Shown in pieces: positions 9,519 through 16,810 of a stretch of DNA of 33,163 bases. The position numbers and the translations under genes were made by a program. This stretch comes from Bacteroidales bacterium. GTDB taxonomy: Bacteria; Bacteroidota; Bacteroidia; Bacteroidales; F082. Location: positions 1-33,163 of the forward strand of contig JAFYNJ010000014.1 in assembly GCA_017549805.1 (NCBI GenBank), given 5' to 3'. Under the pieces are notes generated by a model, which saw nothing but the letters and a program-made list of their open reading frames with translations, had not been told where the DNA came from and did no database searches. Position 1 is the stretch's first letter. Every line of letters starts with the position of its first letter.

Positions 9519-10613
9519 TTAGAAACCGATGAAATAACAGGTGTATCCGCATATCGCGGCGATGAGCGCGTTGATGATCTTGGCCTTGACAAAGCTGCGT
9601 TTGCTTTCGGCAAGCAGTGGGAGCGAGGCATGTCCGTCCTGTGATATCGAGCTGGCCAGCAGCACCGAGAACGGTACCATGCCGGTGGCGAATAGGGTCA
9701 CAAACAGAAGATGGGGCCCCGATTCAGGGATGATGCCCACCAGCAGCGCCAACAGGATCATCCAGGGGATGTTGGAGTTGATCCACGACTCCATGTCGAG
9801 GTAGTGGAGACCAAGTTCGATGACCAACAGGGCGCCGAAAGTCCAAAGGAAGATGGTGAGGAAGTGCTTCTTGATGACGTGTTCCCAAAGGTGTTCCTTG
9901 ACGACGTGCTCGTTGGCGGTGGCGATGAACCACACCACAAACAAGCTGACCACGGCAAAGAACAGGTTCATCCAGTATTCGTCGAAGATGTTGAGATGGC
10001 TTAGGGTTTCGGCCGCTTCATGTTCATGCTCGTGGTCGTGTTCCAGCAAGCCGAATGCCAAGGCAATGATGAAGATCACCACGCCCAACAGCAGGGCGAT
10101 GCGCTCGGCACTGGCATGTCTCAGGTTCTTGAGACTTGGCTTTTCGCTAACAGCGCCGTGATGGTGCTCGTCATCATGGATTTGGAATCCGTCTTGGCAA
10201 CATGAGCTCTCCGGCTCCTTTTTCTTGGAAAGCAGATCGACAATCCATCCAGCCAAAATGGCCACAACAAACAGCACGGCACAAAGGATCAAGGCTTCCT
10301 TGGGAATCATGGCCAGCATCACGAAGGCCTCGTCGCCCGATGAGGCAATCATCATGGCAATCAAGGCACCGAAGCTGAGCAGCTTGTGCGAGTACATCGA
10401 AACGGCGGCGAAACCGCCCATGCAGCCGGGGATGATACCCAATCCTGCACCCAACACTACCTGTCCGAAACGGTGCTGGCGCAGCTTGGTGAAAAACCTT
10501 CCTTCGGAATGGATGTTGATGTATTCAATCATGAGCATCATGATGATCACCAATCCAGTGATCAAGAAGCTGTTTCTCAGCACATCCAAGAACAAATCCA
10601 GAAAATCGTGCAT
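9519..10613 (-). CDS. Putative 10-TM heavy-metal/manganese exporter (ArsP_2/DUF2899 type)
   Basis: This 364-residue polytopic membrane protein has several hydrophobic helices: ITGLVIIMMLMIEYINI near the start, two glycine-rich segments (LGAGLGIIPGCMGGFAAVS and VGIIPESGPHLLF) in pseudo-symmetric positions, and a terminal helix. The paired GIIPxxG motifs and the size match the ArsP_2 (formerly DUF2899) family, often labelled putative manganese transporter. Two cytoplasmic-type His/acidic clusters (HDDEHHH and EHDHEHEHE) and a CC pair (SSCCQ) suggest metal binding. Transport direction and metal are inferred from family only. Its promoter is back-to-back with that of rimM. Confidence 0.75.
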   Translation of the reverse strand: MHDFLDLFLDVLRNSFLITGLVIIMMLMIEYINIHSEGRFFTKLRQHRFGQVVLGAGLGIIPGCMGGFAAVSMYSHKLLSFGALIAMMIASSGDEAFVMLAMIPKEALILCAVLFVVAILAGWIVDLLSKKKEPESSCCQDGFQIHDDEHHHGAVSEKPSLKNLRHASAERIALLLGVVIFIIALAFGLLEHDHEHEHEAAETLSHLNIFDEYWMNLFFAVVSLFVVWFIATANEHVVKEHLWEHVIKKHFLTIFLWTFGALLVIELGLHYLDMESWINSNIPWMILLALLVGIIPESGPHLLFVTLFATGMVPFSVLLASSISQDGHASLPLLAESKRSFVKAKIINALIAAICGYTCYFIGF

Positions 10614-10631
10614 GGCTCGTTATTTACATGG

Positions 10632-10639
10632 CAAAGATA
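10632..10639 (-). promoter_or_regulatory. -7 element for exporter/usp operon
   Basis: Minus-strand TATCTTTG, followed by a predicted start near 10625 and the ATG at 10613. It is only 11 bp from the divergent rimM -7 element at 10651. Confidence 0.6.
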
Positions 10640-10650
10640 GAAAAAACTCT

Positions 10651-10658
10651 TATTTTTG
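10651..10658 (+). promoter_or_regulatory. -7 element for rimM
   Basis: TATTTTTG matches TAnnTTTG and lies 21 bp before the rimM ATG. It is back-to-back with the exporter promoter, so the upstream regions of the two promoters overlap each other's transcripts. Confidence 0.55.
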
Positions 10659-10679
10659 CATTTGAAAAAATAGCAAAAA

Positions 10680-11204
10680 ATGACAAAAGAAGATTGTTTT
10701 TATCTGGGTCGAGTGGCCAAGACGCATGGCATCAAGGGTGAGGTGACCATCAAGCTGGATGTCGATGATCCCTCTGAATATCTTGATCTGAAGTATTTCC
10801 TGGTGGAGATCAACAAGGTGCTGACGCCTTTCTTTGTGGAGAAGATCGTTTGCAATGGCGACAAGTTCTTCGTGTCCATCCAGGATATCAAGACGGTGGA
10901 GGCGGCTTCTGCGCTGACAGGGAAGGAGGTCTGGCTGCCTTTGGAGATGCTGCCCAAGCTTTCGGGCAAGCAGTTCTATTATCACGAGGTGAAAGGCTTC
11001 ACGGTGGTTGACGAGGTGCATGGCGAATTGGGTCCCATCGCCGAAGTGATTGAGTATCCCACCCAGGCCATCATCCAGGTCTACAAGGACAAGAAGGAGA
11101 TCCTGATTCCCATCTTGGATCAGGTGATCCAGAAGGTCGATCGCAAAGCGAAAAAGCTATATGTGAAAGCCCCGGAGGGGTTGATAGAGATGTATTTGGG
11201 ATAA
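10680..11204 (+). CDS. rimM: Ribosome maturation factor RimM
   Basis: This 174-residue protein binds ribosomal protein S19 and assists maturation of the 30S head. The N-terminal RimM barrel is recognisable from YLGRVAKTHGIKGEV. It is followed by LTGKEVWLP and the C-terminal PRC-like barrel (YYHEVKGFTVVDE, LGPIAEVIEYPTQAIIQV, EILIPILDQVIQKVD), ending in the typical PEGLIEMYLG. Length is normal for Bacteroidetes. The common neighbours rpsP or trmD are absent; it is followed by a palindromic intergenic repeat. Confidence 0.93.
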   Translation: MTKEDCFYLGRVAKTHGIKGEVTIKLDVDDPSEYLDLKYFLVEINKVLTPFFVEKIVCNGDKFFVSIQDIKTVEAASALTGKEVWLPLEMLPKLSGKQFYYHEVKGFTVVDEVHGELGPIAEVIEYPTQAIIQVYKDKKEILIPILDQVIQKVDRKAKKLYVKAPEGLIEMYLG

Positions 11205-11323
11205 CGTCATTGCGAGCGAGCCATAGGCGAGCGTGGCAATCCAACATGAACTATCAAGACTTTTCGGGTCAGGTTGGATTGCTTCGTCCCGCCACGCTTT
11301 GCTCGCGGTCCTCGCAATGACGT
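11204..11323. repeat. Nested inverted repeat (CGTCATTGCGAG family)
   Basis: The outer 13-bp arms 11204-11216 (ACGTCATTGCGAG) and 11311-11323 are perfectly inverted. Inner arms GCAATCCAAC (11236-11245) and GTTGGATTGC (11273-11282) are also perfect. The whole can fold into one long stem just after the rimM stop codon. The same CGTCATTGCGAG...GCAATCCA signature occurs inside rmlB at 22682-22720. It is a dispersed palindromic element that may serve as a terminator here. Confidence 0.8.
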
Positions 11324-11368
11324 GGTCAAGAGACTCTTAATAGTTTAATAGAGTAAAAACAAATCATA

Positions 11369-11659
11369 ATGAAAAAGAGTTACGTCTATATCTTGTTTAA
11401 TCAACCTCATGGGACTTTATATACGGGCGTGACTTCAGATTTGCGTGAACGTATCATTCAACATAAGTCCAAATTCGACCCTAATTCGTTCACTGCCCGA
11501 TATGGTGTTGACAAATTGGGATATTTCGAAGAATTCCAATCGATCCAGGACGCAATTGACCGGGAAAAACAAATCAAAGCTGGATCAAGAGTTAAAAAAA
11601 TCCATTTAATCATGAGTATCAATCCCGAATGGGAAGACTTGTCGGATAACCTTATTTAA
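11369..11659 (+). CDS. GIY-YIG nuclease superfamily protein
   Basis: This 96-residue single-domain protein starts MKKSYVYILFN, with the YVYIL/GTLYTGVT pair corresponding to the GIY-YIG signature, a conserved Arg in LRERIIQH, and the Glu in DREKQIK. It resembles YhbQ/UvrC-N-type small proteins that are abundant and multicopy in Bacteroidetes. Endonuclease activity on DNA is possible but not established for this class. It ends 5 bp before trmN6, implying co-transcription. Confidence 0.88.
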   Translation: MKKSYVYILFNQPHGTLYTGVTSDLRERIIQHKSKFDPNSFTARYGVDKLGYFEEFQSIQDAIDREKQIKAGSRVKKIHLIMSINPEWEDLSDNLI

Positions 11660-11664
11660 AAATT

Positions 11665-12366
11665 ATGTCCCGTTTTCATTTTAAACACTTTAGCTTGAAT
11701 CATAATCGCTCCACCATGAAGGTGGGGACTGATGCGGTATTGCTGGGTGCTTGGGTGGAGGTGAAGCCTACCGACTGGGCGTTGGACATTGGCACGGGGT
11801 GTGGTATCTTGCCGTTGATGCTGGCGCAGAAAGGCGTCGCAAAAGTCCATGCGGTGGACCTTGACGAGCCCTCTGTGTATGAGGCTTCGGTCAATTTCGA
11901 CGCGTCGCAGTGGCGCGACAAGCTGTTTGCCTTTCATGCCGATATTCGTCAATTCACCATGCAGTGCGGCTATGATCTCATCGTCTCCAATCCTCCGTTT
12001 TTTGTCAATTCCTTTAAATGTGACGCTGACCGCAGGAACCAGACCCGTCATACCGACAGTTCGCTCACTTTTCCCGAACTGGCGGGTGCGGTGCGACGGC
12101 TTCTGAAGCCTGATGGACGCTTTGCGGTGGTGCTTCCCGAGCGAGAGTCGCACGACTTCATCCCTGTGGCGGAGCAGTGCAATTTGTTTGTCCACTGCAT
12201 ACAGTATCTCATTCCTGTGGAGGGTAAGGAGCCGAATAGGGTGAACATGGTCTTTCGTTTTGGAAAACCGGATAAAACAAGGGAATCCTCGCTGGTGTTG
12301 CGGCATGCCGACAACAGCCTGACGGAGGATTACAATGTGTTCCTAAAGGATTTTTACCTAGGATAA
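11665..12366 (+). CDS. trmN6: tRNA1(Val) (adenine(37)-N6)-methyltransferase
   Basis: This 233-residue class I SAM-dependent methyltransferase resembles E. coli YfiC/TrmN6, which methylates A37 of tRNA1(Val). It has the N-terminal FxFKxFxxxHxRxxMKVGTDAVLLGAW signature, SAM-binding DIGTGCGILPLMLAQ at about 35-50, acidic VDLDE, and the catalytic adenine-N6 motif NPPFF at about 110-114. The rest of the C-terminal half (LKPDGRFAVVLP) is canonical. Close spacing to the GIY-YIG gene indicates an operon. It is convergent with the PorT-like gene, with only 2 bp between the stop codons. Confidence 0.9.
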   Translation: MSRFHFKHFSLNHNRSTMKVGTDAVLLGAWVEVKPTDWALDIGTGCGILPLMLAQKGVAKVHAVDLDEPSVYEASVNFDASQWRDKLFAFHADIRQFTMQCGYDLIVSNPPFFVNSFKCDADRRNQTRHTDSSLTFPELAGAVRRLLKPDGRFAVVLPERESHDFIPVAEQCNLFVHCIQYLIPVEGKEPNRVNMVFRFGKPDKTRESSLVLRHADNSLTEDYNVFLKDFYLG

Positions 12367-12368
12367 AC

Positions 12369-13217
12369 TTATCTGTTCCTCTTCTTTTCTTCTTTCTGGA
12401 TCTCGCGGTTGATCAGGGCGCGGTCTTCACCGAAGATGTAAGTCAGGCGCAGTGCAATCTGATTGTTGTATTGTTGCCTGACTTTATAGTCGAGCATGGG
12501 ATCATATTCCTCGAAGAGCCTGATACGAATGGGCATCAACGAATACTGGTATCTCAACTGGGCATGAAGGCCTTCCCAGATGCGGATGCGGAAATCGGCA
12601 CAGATGCTGAGGTCGTGTTTGCTATAGGTGTTCGAGTTCTGAACTCGGATGGTCGGCGGCAGCTCAGTGTCGTCATACAAGCCTGAGGTGGAGAGATCGT
12701 CGAGCGTGCGTATCTCACTCAAGTCGATGTCATCGGATCCTTGATCGCCGTCTTTCCAGCGCAGGTAACCATCTCCAACGCGAATGTCTGTGGCTATACC
12801 GTTGATCTTCTCGGAAACTCCCACCAGTCGGCCGTAGGAAAGGCCGAGACCCACAGTGTATTTGTGTTTGTCGGTAAGATAGAGCATCACGGGAATCTCG
12901 ACATAATTGAGCTTCAGGTTGTAAGTGCCGGCAAAATGCCCACTGTTGCCAACAAGGGTGTCACTACGCAAAGCACCTTTCGGATTATAGACGATTTCAA
13001 GTCCAACGTCAAGCCAGTCCTGATCGGTGAGCGACAGCAACACGCCCGCTCCCAATTGTCCGTTGAAGCGTTTGTATCCATAGCACTCGTCGCCGTCAAC
13101 TTGTGCGAGGCTGGCTCCAGCAAAGGCTTCGCCCTTGAAGACTTGTGCTGTGGCGTTGTTGAAATGGGAGCAGAACAATAACACTGTTCCAAACAAAAGC
13201 AGTTTATGCAGTTTCAT
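12369..13217 (-). CDS. PorT-like outer-membrane beta-barrel protein
   Basis: This 282-residue protein has a signal peptide (MKLHKLLLFGTVLLFCSHFNNATAQ) and alternating strand-rich segments typical of the Bacteroidetes outer-membrane beta-barrel (PorT/porin-like) family: GAGVLLSL, LDVGLEIVYNPKGA, NYVEIPVMLYLT, YTVGLGLSYGRLVG and AQLRYQYSLMPIRI. The short basic tail EEKKRNR after the last strand is unusual for a barrel that normally ends in Phe. Function is unknown; there are no neighbouring T9SS genes to support a PorT role. Confidence 0.75.
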   Translation of the reverse strand: MKLHKLLLFGTVLLFCSHFNNATAQVFKGEAFAGASLAQVDGDECYGYKRFNGQLGAGVLLSLTDQDWLDVGLEIVYNPKGALRSDTLVGNSGHFAGTYNLKLNYVEIPVMLYLTDKHKYTVGLGLSYGRLVGVSEKINGIATDIRVGDGYLRWKDGDQGSDDIDLSEIRTLDDLSTSGLYDDTELPPTIRVQNSNTYSKHDLSICADFRIRIWEGLHAQLRYQYSLMPIRIRLFEEYDPMLDYKVRQQYNNQIALRLTYIFGEDRALINREIQKEEKKRNR

Positions 13218-13237
13218 GGTCTATGAGTCTAATGATG

Positions 13238-13245
13238 CAAAAATA
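13238..13245 (-). promoter_or_regulatory. -7 element for PorT-like gene
   Basis: Minus-strand TATTTTTG lies 20 bp before the ATG at 13217, with an expected start near 13231. Confidence 0.55.
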
Positions 13246-13287
13246 CGACAATTTAACGTTGGTTTGAAAAAATTATTGTCTTTGCTC

Positions 13288-13318
13288 TTGACAAAACCTA
13301 ATAAGTTATATATCTTTG
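13288..13318 (+). promoter_or_regulatory. Promoter for DUF5618-like gene
   Basis: TATCTTTG (13311-13318) is preceded at 20-bp spacing by TTG (13288-13290), which fits the Bacteroidetes -33/-7 arrangement. The ATG follows at 13341. Confidence 0.65.
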
Positions 13319-13340
13319 CAGAAATAATGTTTTTGAAACC

Positions 13341-13748
13341 ATGAGATTATTTAAAAAGTGTCAATCGGATACCATAGAAGAGGCGAGGCGGTATGTGTCT
13401 AATGCAAAAGATACATTACGGAAGCATGGACATTTGGAGGAAGATGGGACAGCATATCGTGACCGAAAATATGTTCGTGCCGCTGGAAACTATCTTTGGC
13501 TGGGAGTTTTGATAGCTCTTGACGTTGTGTTTCACGTAAGTGAGGGAAGGCGTACACGACCTGATATCAATGATTACCGTGAAGCGGTGTCGGATCGTGA
13601 CAAAAAGTTGCTGTCATTGGTGAATATAGGATACGAAACGATTCATCTTTCCATGAATTACGATGGAAATCAAAGTAAAGCTGTTTGTGATGAGGGTTTC
13701 CGTTTATCCAAAGAAATCATTGATCGGTGTGAGCGTATGGTTTCTTGA
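13341..13748 (+). CDS. Small DUF5618-like protein
   Basis: This 135-residue, mostly helical protein resembles the Bacteroidetes DUF5618 family: an EEARRYVSNAKDTLR opening, a central YVRAAGNYLWLGVLIALDVVF helix, and a SDRDKKLLSLVNIGYETIHLSMNYDG segment. The overall pattern (repeated helix, A-x-R-Y-x-x-N-A) recalls HEPN-like helical bundles, but the catalytic RxxxxH motif of toxic HEPN RNases is not seen. No toxin-antitoxin partner is adjacent. Function unknown. It has its own promoter and converges on aroE, 7 bp from its stop. Confidence 0.6.
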   Translation: MRLFKKCQSDTIEEARRYVSNAKDTLRKHGHLEEDGTAYRDRKYVRAAGNYLWLGVLIALDVVFHVSEGRRTRPDINDYREAVSDRDKKLLSLVNIGYETIHLSMNYDGNQSKAVCDEGFRLSKEIIDRCERMVS

Positions 13749-13755
13749 TCTTATG

Positions 13756-14472
13756 TTAAGAGTTCCATACTTTCCATGATGCCTCGGCCTGCGCATGAAG
13801 CATGGCCAATCCGTTGATGGTTGTGGCTCCTTGTTCTTCTCCGTGACGAAGGAAAAGCGTTATTTCTGGGTTGTAGATCAGGTCAATCAGAGTGTGGTTT
13901 GGTGTGATGGCATCGTAAGGGATGTCGGGTAATGCATCGATATGTGGTGCCATGCCAACAGGTGTGCTGTTTATAATAAGGAGGTGATCCTTGACGATTT
14001 CGGGAGTCAATTGATCATAGGTATAGTCTCCTTTCTTGGCATCGCGGCTCACCAGCTGGAAGTCAATGCCGTGTTTTTTCAGGACATATTGAACGGCCTT
14101 GGAAGCGCCACCGGTGCCGAGAATGAGTGAGGAATGAGGAATGAGGAGGGAGGAATGGGGAATGAGGGATTCAAAGCCGATAACATCCGTGTTGAAACCA
14201 ATTAGCTTTCCATTTGGAAGGACCCTCACGGTGTTCACGGCTCCAACTTCAGCGGCCACTTCATCCAGTTTATCCAGATAGGTAATGATGTCTTCTTTAT
14301 AGGGGATGGTGACGTTAAAACCGTTCAGGTTGGATTGCTTAATAAGGGAGATGTCTTCAAGGTCGTAGTTCTGATAATCGCAATCCAGGCCTTCCGTCTC
14401 GAATTTTGCCGTGAAGTAAGTTTTCGAGAAAGAGTGTCCCAATGGATGTCCGATCAGCCCGTAGTGTTTCAA
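13756..14472 (-). CDS. aroE: Shikimate dehydrogenase with embedded heptamer repeat
   Basis: The enzyme reduces 3-dehydroshikimate to shikimate with NADPH. Motifs seen are GHPLGHSFSKTYF (shikimate-binding SxS), FNVTIPYKED (catalytic Lys), GFNTDVIGF (catalytic Asp), the nucleotide-binding LGTGGASKAVQYVL, NSTPVGM and the C-terminal TINGLAMLHAQA. I place the start at the TTG at 14472, giving MKHYGLIGHPLGHS at the canonical AroE N terminus and 238 residues. An ATG at 14514 would add 14 non-homologous residues and overlap the upstream gene. Between the GFNTDVIGFE motif and the nucleotide-binding loop there is an insertion-like segment (SLIPHSSLLIPHSSL) encoded by a heptanucleotide tandem repeat. 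It appears functional otherwise. Confidence 0.88.
   Translation of the reverse strand: MKHYGLIGHPLGHSFSKTYFTAKFETEGLDCDYQNYDLEDISLIKQSNLNGFNVTIPYKEDIITYLDKLDEVAAEVGAVNTVRVLPNGKLIGFNTDVIGFESLIPHSSLLIPHSSLILGTGGASKAVQYVLKKHGIDFQLVSRDAKKGDYTYDQLTPEIVKDHLLIINSTPVGMAPHIDALPDIPYDAITPNHTLIDLIYNPEITLFLRHGEEQGATTINGLAMLHAQAEASWKVWNS
14131..14165. repeat. Heptanucleotide tandem repeat inside aroE (5 x GGAATGA)
   Basis: There are five consecutive 7-bp units: GGAATGA twice, GGAGGGA, GGAATGG and GGAATGA. On the coding (minus) strand the unit is TCATTCC, which has no stop codon in any frame and translates as a cyclic LIPHSSF/L peptide. It lies between the catalytic-Asp motif and the Rossmann loop of AroE. 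Confidence 0.85.
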
Positions 14473-14488
14473 AGATAAGAGATAAATG

Positions 14489-14986
14489 TTAGTGGATGCC
14501 GAAGAGGGCGCCAAAGCCCAAGGTGCAGAGCACGCCTACGATGATGCCGGCCAGCGCTACGCCGCCCACCACGGCAAGAATGCTTTTCTTGAAGTCCATG
14601 TTGAGAAAACTGGCTGCCAGGGTGCCCGTCCAGGCGCCGGTGCCGGGCAACGGGATGCCAACGAATAGCAACAGCGCAACGTAGAGCCCGCGACCTGCTT
14701 TGGCTTGCAGTTTCTCGCCGCCTTTTTCACCTTTGTTGAGGCACCAGGTGAAGAACCGGCCGATGTATTTCTTGTCCTTGCCCCATTCCAGCACGCGGCG
14801 GGCAAAGAAGAAGATGAATGGTACAGGCAGCATGTTGCCGATGGCAATGATGATGTATGCCCACACCAGGTTGAAGTCGGCGGGATTGTCGAGGGCGGCT
14901 TTGATGCCGTAGGCCACGGGGATGGCGCCGCGGAGCTCGACCAAGGGGATCATTGATATTAGAAATACGTATATATAGTTTTTCAT
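14489..14986 (-). CDS. COG2426-type small multidrug-export membrane protein
   Basis: This 165-residue integral membrane protein resembles Sm_multidrug_ex (COG2426). It begins with a hydrophobic helix (YIYVFLISMIPLVELRGAIP, with the family's ELRGAIP motif), then IIIAIGNMLPVPFIFFFAR, VALLLFVGIPLPGTGAWTG (the conserved PLPGTGAW motif) and a terminal glycine-rich helix. The family's transport function is only putative. It is 16 bp upstream of the aroE TTG start and probably in the same transcript as aroE. Confidence 0.82.
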   Translation of the reverse strand: MKNYIYVFLISMIPLVELRGAIPVAYGIKAALDNPADFNLVWAYIIIAIGNMLPVPFIFFFARRVLEWGKDKKYIGRFFTWCLNKGEKGGEKLQAKAGRGLYVALLLFVGIPLPGTGAWTGTLAASFLNMDFKKSILAVVGGVALAGIIVGVLCTLGFGALFGIH

Positions 14987-14994
14987 CAGTGGTC

Positions 14995-15029
14995 AGTTTG
15001 AAGTTTTCAGTTTTCAGTTCTCAGTTATC
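14995..15029. repeat. Heptanucleotide tandem repeat (5 x AGTTTTC)
   Basis: The 7-bp units are AGTTTGA, AGTTTTC, AGTTTTC, AGTTCTC and AGTTATC. On the minus strand the unit GAAAACT contains TGA in one frame, and it supplies the last codons and the stop codon of the TPR gene (15014-15016). Confidence 0.8.
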
Positions 15030-16450
15030 TTCTTAATCATTTCCATTACTTCAATATCGTTTGTGATCATTTCCGGATTGTATTCGATAAACTCCTTATA
15101 ATATTCTGGGTTGGCGGTAAGGGCCTGTTCAAGGTAGGTCAAGGCCAGTTGGCGTTCATTGCGTTCGAGGTGGAGATAGGCGAGGAGGTAGAGCAGGGTG
15201 GAATCGTTGTTGGTGCGTTCCAGGCCGAGTTTCAGGTAGCAGATGGCTTCGTCGCAACGGTCCATGTCGGCTAGCAGGTCGCCGAGGAAGAAATACAGGT
15301 CGGGGTCGTTGGGTTGGTGCTTCTCGATCTCTAGCAAATAGGAGAGGGCCTTCTCGTTGTCGTTGATCTTGCGGTGCTCGGCGGCGAGGTTGTAGAGATG
15401 GTCGTCGTTGAAAGGCTCCAGGCGGTAGGCTTTTTCGAAGAACTTGATGGCGTTGCGGCTGTCGCCGGTGTCGCTATACACATAGCCGAGTCCCGACCAG
15501 GCTTCCGTCAGGTATTCGTTGATGGCTAGGGCTTTGTTGTATTCGTTGCGAGCATCGATGTAGTTCTCCAGCCGGTAATGGCAGTCGCCCAAGGAGGCAT
15601 GGATCATGGAGGTCTCTACATCGTGTGCCAGGGCTTCGTTCAGTGAGTCGATGGCTTCCTGGAAGCGGTTGAGGTCGTAATAGGAGTTGGCAAGGTGCAT
15701 GTTGGCCCAGAGATGAGTGGGGTCGATGGCCAGCACATATTCATACATCTCGATGGCTTCCTCTAGCCGGTCGGTCCGGCGGTACAGGTCGCCCAAGGCC
15801 GACCACGACTCGGCTTCCTGTGGGTTCTCTTCGATGCGTTGATTGAAGTAGGCGAGGCCTTCTTCCATGCTGTCGGTCAAGAGGTAGCAGTTGACCAGGT
15901 CGATCAGGGAGTTGTTGGTCTGCAAGTCCTCGGTGTCCACATCAAGCGATTTCTTATAGTATTCGATGGCTTTGTTGAGTGCGCCTAGGTTTTGGTATTC
16001 ATAGCCGATGGCGTGATACAGCTCGCTTTTCTCGTCCTCGTCGAAATAGGCCAGTGCCGAGGTGTAGGTGTCAATGGCTTTCTGGTGTTTCCCGAGGGCG
16101 GCGTAGCAGGAGCCGAGGGTGAGGAAATAGTCGGGTTCGTCGTAGTTGATCTCAATCTGGTCGAGCAGGTCGAAGGCCTTTTTAGGGTCGTTCTCTACGA
16201 GGAATTGACGGGCGTTCTTGATGCGTAGGTTGATGTCGTCGGGATGCTGTGCCAATGCGAGATCCACAGCCTGACGTGAGCGTTTCAGGTTGTTGTTCTG
16301 CATGTAATAGTCGATGATCAACTCGAATTCCTCCGCGTCGAAGTAGGTGGGACGCTGGTTTTCAAGCATGTCTTCGAAACGGGTGACGGCTTCGTTGGTG
16401 AGGTCGTCGTCGTTTTCTTCTTCCCAGGAGTTGTCGTCGTCGGTAAACAC
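15014..16450 (-). CDS. Tetratricopeptide-repeat protein
   Basis: This 478-residue protein consists almost wholly of TPR units, at least ten helix-turn-helix repeats of about 34 residues (for example AESWSALGDLYRRTDRLEEAIEMYEYV and LTEAWSGLGYVYSDTGDSRNAIKFFEKA). It follows an acidic N terminus (FTDDDNSWEEENDDD). No signal peptide is seen, so it is presumably a cytoplasmic scaffold for protein interactions; the partner is unknown. The start is the GTG at 16450, because no in-frame ATG occurs before residue 28 and a -7 element lies just upstream. The last residues (ITEN, stop) derive from the heptamer repeat at 14995-15029. Confidence 0.85.
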   Translation of the reverse strand: MFTDDDNSWEEENDDDLTNEAVTRFEDMLENQRPTYFDAEEFELIIDYYMQNNNLKRSRQAVDLALAQHPDDINLRIKNARQFLVENDPKKAFDLLDQIEINYDEPDYFLTLGSCYAALGKHQKAIDTYTSALAYFDEDEKSELYHAIGYEYQNLGALNKAIEYYKKSLDVDTEDLQTNNSLIDLVNCYLLTDSMEEGLAYFNQRIEENPQEAESWSALGDLYRRTDRLEEAIEMYEYVLAIDPTHLWANMHLANSYYDLNRFQEAIDSLNEALAHDVETSMIHASLGDCHYRLENYIDARNEYNKALAINEYLTEAWSGLGYVYSDTGDSRNAIKFFEKAYRLEPFNDDHLYNLAAEHRKINDNEKALSYLLEIEKHQPNDPDLYFFLGDLLADMDRCDEAICYLKLGLERTNNDSTLLYLLAYLHLERNERQLALTYLEQALTANPEYYKEFIEYNPEMITNDIEVMEMIKKITEN

Positions 16451-16471
16451 TATTAGTTACTATTTAAGGTG

Positions 16472-16479
16472 CAAAGATA
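16472..16479 (-). promoter_or_regulatory. -7 element for TPR gene
   Basis: Minus-strand TATCTTTG lies 21 bp before the GTG start at 16450. Upstream is an A-rich tract followed by a hairpin at 16496-16523. Confidence 0.6.
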
Positions 16480-16495
16480 ATTCTTTTTTTCTTTT

Positions 16496-16801
16496 GCCCC
16501 TTTTGTCTTGATACAAAAGGGGCGGAAAAAATCAAGGCCAAAAATAATGGCCCACCCCACATCCGTTCTAATTGGCTGATCCCCAGGCGGGCTGGAACGG
16601 CCGACATGCGGGGAAGCGTGAGCCAAAAGGTGGACTAAGTGCTTGAGCGTCAGGAGCGGCGCGACGCGTTAGCGGAGCGTTTGCCTTCGGAACAAAGGCA
16701 CCCCGCGACATGACGCTCAGGTGCTTAGGACCACCGTGCGGTAGGTCCGATCATGTCGGCCTAGATCTTTTGGTTACTTTTCCATCAATGGGAAAAGTAA
16801 C
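16496..16801. repeat. Gene-free structured intergenic element
   Basis: This stretch has no credible gene. It contains three structured parts. First, a hairpin at 16496-16523 (GCCCCTTTTGT/ACAAAAGGGGC). Second, a long imperfect stem-loop at 16599-16761, whose outer arms GGCCGACATG (16599-16608) and CATGTCGGCC (16752-16761) are perfect. Inner arms 16629-16652 and 16711-16735 pair with several G-T positions, and a terminal hairpin TGCCTT/AAGGCA lies at 16682-16700. Third, a 29-bp palindrome (16773-16801) identical to 8668-8696. It is probably a dispersed non-coding Bacteroidales element or a structured RNA. Orientation and transcription are unknown. Confidence 0.65.
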
Positions 16802-16810
16802 AAAAAAGAA

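Noticed and set aside
14473-14514. ATG start for aroE at 14514
   Set aside because: It overlaps the 3' end of the membrane-protein gene and adds residues (APSSASTNIYLLS) with no AroE homology; the TTG at 14472 starts exactly at the conserved N terminus. An ATG start cannot be fully excluded.
16496-16810. Short open frames in the gap between the TPR gene and recR
   Set aside because: They run through base-paired repeat sequence, have no homology I recognise and no start or promoter signals.
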